Source of the DNA: Chthonomonas sp. UBA2391
GTDB lineage: Bacteria; Armatimonadota; Fimbriimonadia; Fimbriimonadales; Fimbriimonadaceae
Direction of reading: 5' to 3'
Length of the DNA: 6,658 nt
Assembly: GCA_002343825.1 (NCBI GenBank)
Contig: DDSL01000079.1
Location: 6,531 to 13,188, forward strand
Shown here in pieces: positions 6,345-6,658 of the stretch. How positions within the stretch are numbered: the stretch's first letter is position 1; each line of letters opens with the position of its first letter. A program made the position numbers and the translations under genes. The notes under the pieces were generated by a model, which saw only the letters and a list, made by a program, of their open reading frames with translations, did no database searches and was not told the DNA's origin.

Positions 6345-6368
6345 GGAAAGACCGTCCAATCATCGACC

Positions 6369-6658
6369 ATGAAGTGCGTTGCCCTCTGTCTCGGGTTGCT
6401 GACCCTCGCCGCTTCGGCTCAAGCCGACCAGCGTTTACAGGCCAAAAACATCGTGACCGAAGGTCTGGTGAACCTGGTGACGGGTGGATCCTTCGCGCTT
6501 TCGCTGAATGGCGAGATCCTAGTCGACGGGATCTTCCAGGAAGAATTTCAGGCCACGAGCTACTGGAATCGCAACGGAGCTGGTTGGAGGGTCGAAGGGT
6601 GGGTCGCCCGCCGAGTCCGGGGCCAAAAGCAGATGGTGCCCGAGGTCGACTTCGTGGG
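6369..6658 (+). CDS. Secreted protein of unknown function, truncated by the window edge
   Basis: An open frame from ATG 6369 continues past the right edge, giving 96 complete codons. The first 19 residues, MKCVALCLGLLTLAASAQA, are a textbook Sec signal peptide: a lysine, a hydrophobic core, and an AQA cleavage motif before DQ. The mature start reads LQAKNIVTEGLVNLVTGG, then a mixed beta-like stretch rich in Trp and Arg (YWNRNGAGW at 67-75, then GWVARRVRG). I recognise no family or catalytic motif. The frame is open upstream to TAA 6288-6290 but has no ATG, GTG or TTG before 6369, so this start is the only usual one. No good Shine-Dalgarno is visible; GGAAAG (6345-6350) is 18 nt away, too far. 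The protein probably acts in the periplasm, envelope or outside the cell. The gene is divergent from the NYN gene, with a GC-rich 109-bp gap between them. Confidence 0.72.
   Translation, partial: MKCVALCLGLLTLAASAQADQRLQAKNIVTEGLVNLVTGGSFALSLNGEILVDGIFQEEFQATSYWNRNGAGWRVEGWVARRVRGQKQMVPEVDFV

Overview
The window looks like ordinary chromosomal DNA from a Gram-negative bacterium of middling-to-high GC content. Three things point that way: a meso-diaminopimelate muropeptide ligase (Mpl), a lipobox lipoprotein, and GGAGG-type ribosome binding sites. I see no insertion sequence, phage gene, CRISPR array, tRNA or rRNA. The phylum cannot be fixed from this sequence. The gene style (a threonyl-tRNA synthetase without its TGS domain, a stand-alone Lon N-domain protein, a PD40 lipoprotein) would fit a deep-branching phylum such as Armatimonadota, but that is a low-confidence guess.

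Layout. At 57-722 (+) lies a stand-alone Lon substrate-binding-domain protein. It converges on, and overlaps by 14 bp, a minus-strand two-gene operon: thrS (3956 down to 2142), then mpl (2145 down to 709). thrS and mpl share a GTGA stop/start overlap, and mpl has no ribosome binding site of its own. A 175-bp divergent region (3957-4131) holds the strong thrS ribosome binding site, a candidate forward promoter and the ribosome binding site of a lipoprotein gene (4132-5256, +) carrying TolB/PD40-like beta-propeller repeats. This gene converges on a NYN-domain (PIN-like) putative ribonuclease with a C-terminal winged-helix-like region (6259 down to 5309). A perfect 10-bp-stem hairpin between the two probably serves as a shared terminator. 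A second divergent region (6260-6368) leads to a secreted protein of unknown function that runs off the right edge (6369-6658).

How the genes relate. ThrRS charges tRNA-Thr for translation. Mpl returns the recovered tripeptide L-Ala-gamma-D-Glu-meso-DAP to the peptidoglycan precursor pool. Their translational coupling ties a translation housekeeping gene to cell-wall recycling, but I see no shared pathway. The other genes appear independent and strands switch often. I did not find a convincing new multi-gene system. The most notable points are the thrS-mpl coupling, the TGS-less ThrRS that keeps its editing site, the NYN-winged-helix protein whose ribosome binding site sits in an inverted repeat, and the unrecognised secreted protein at the right edge.
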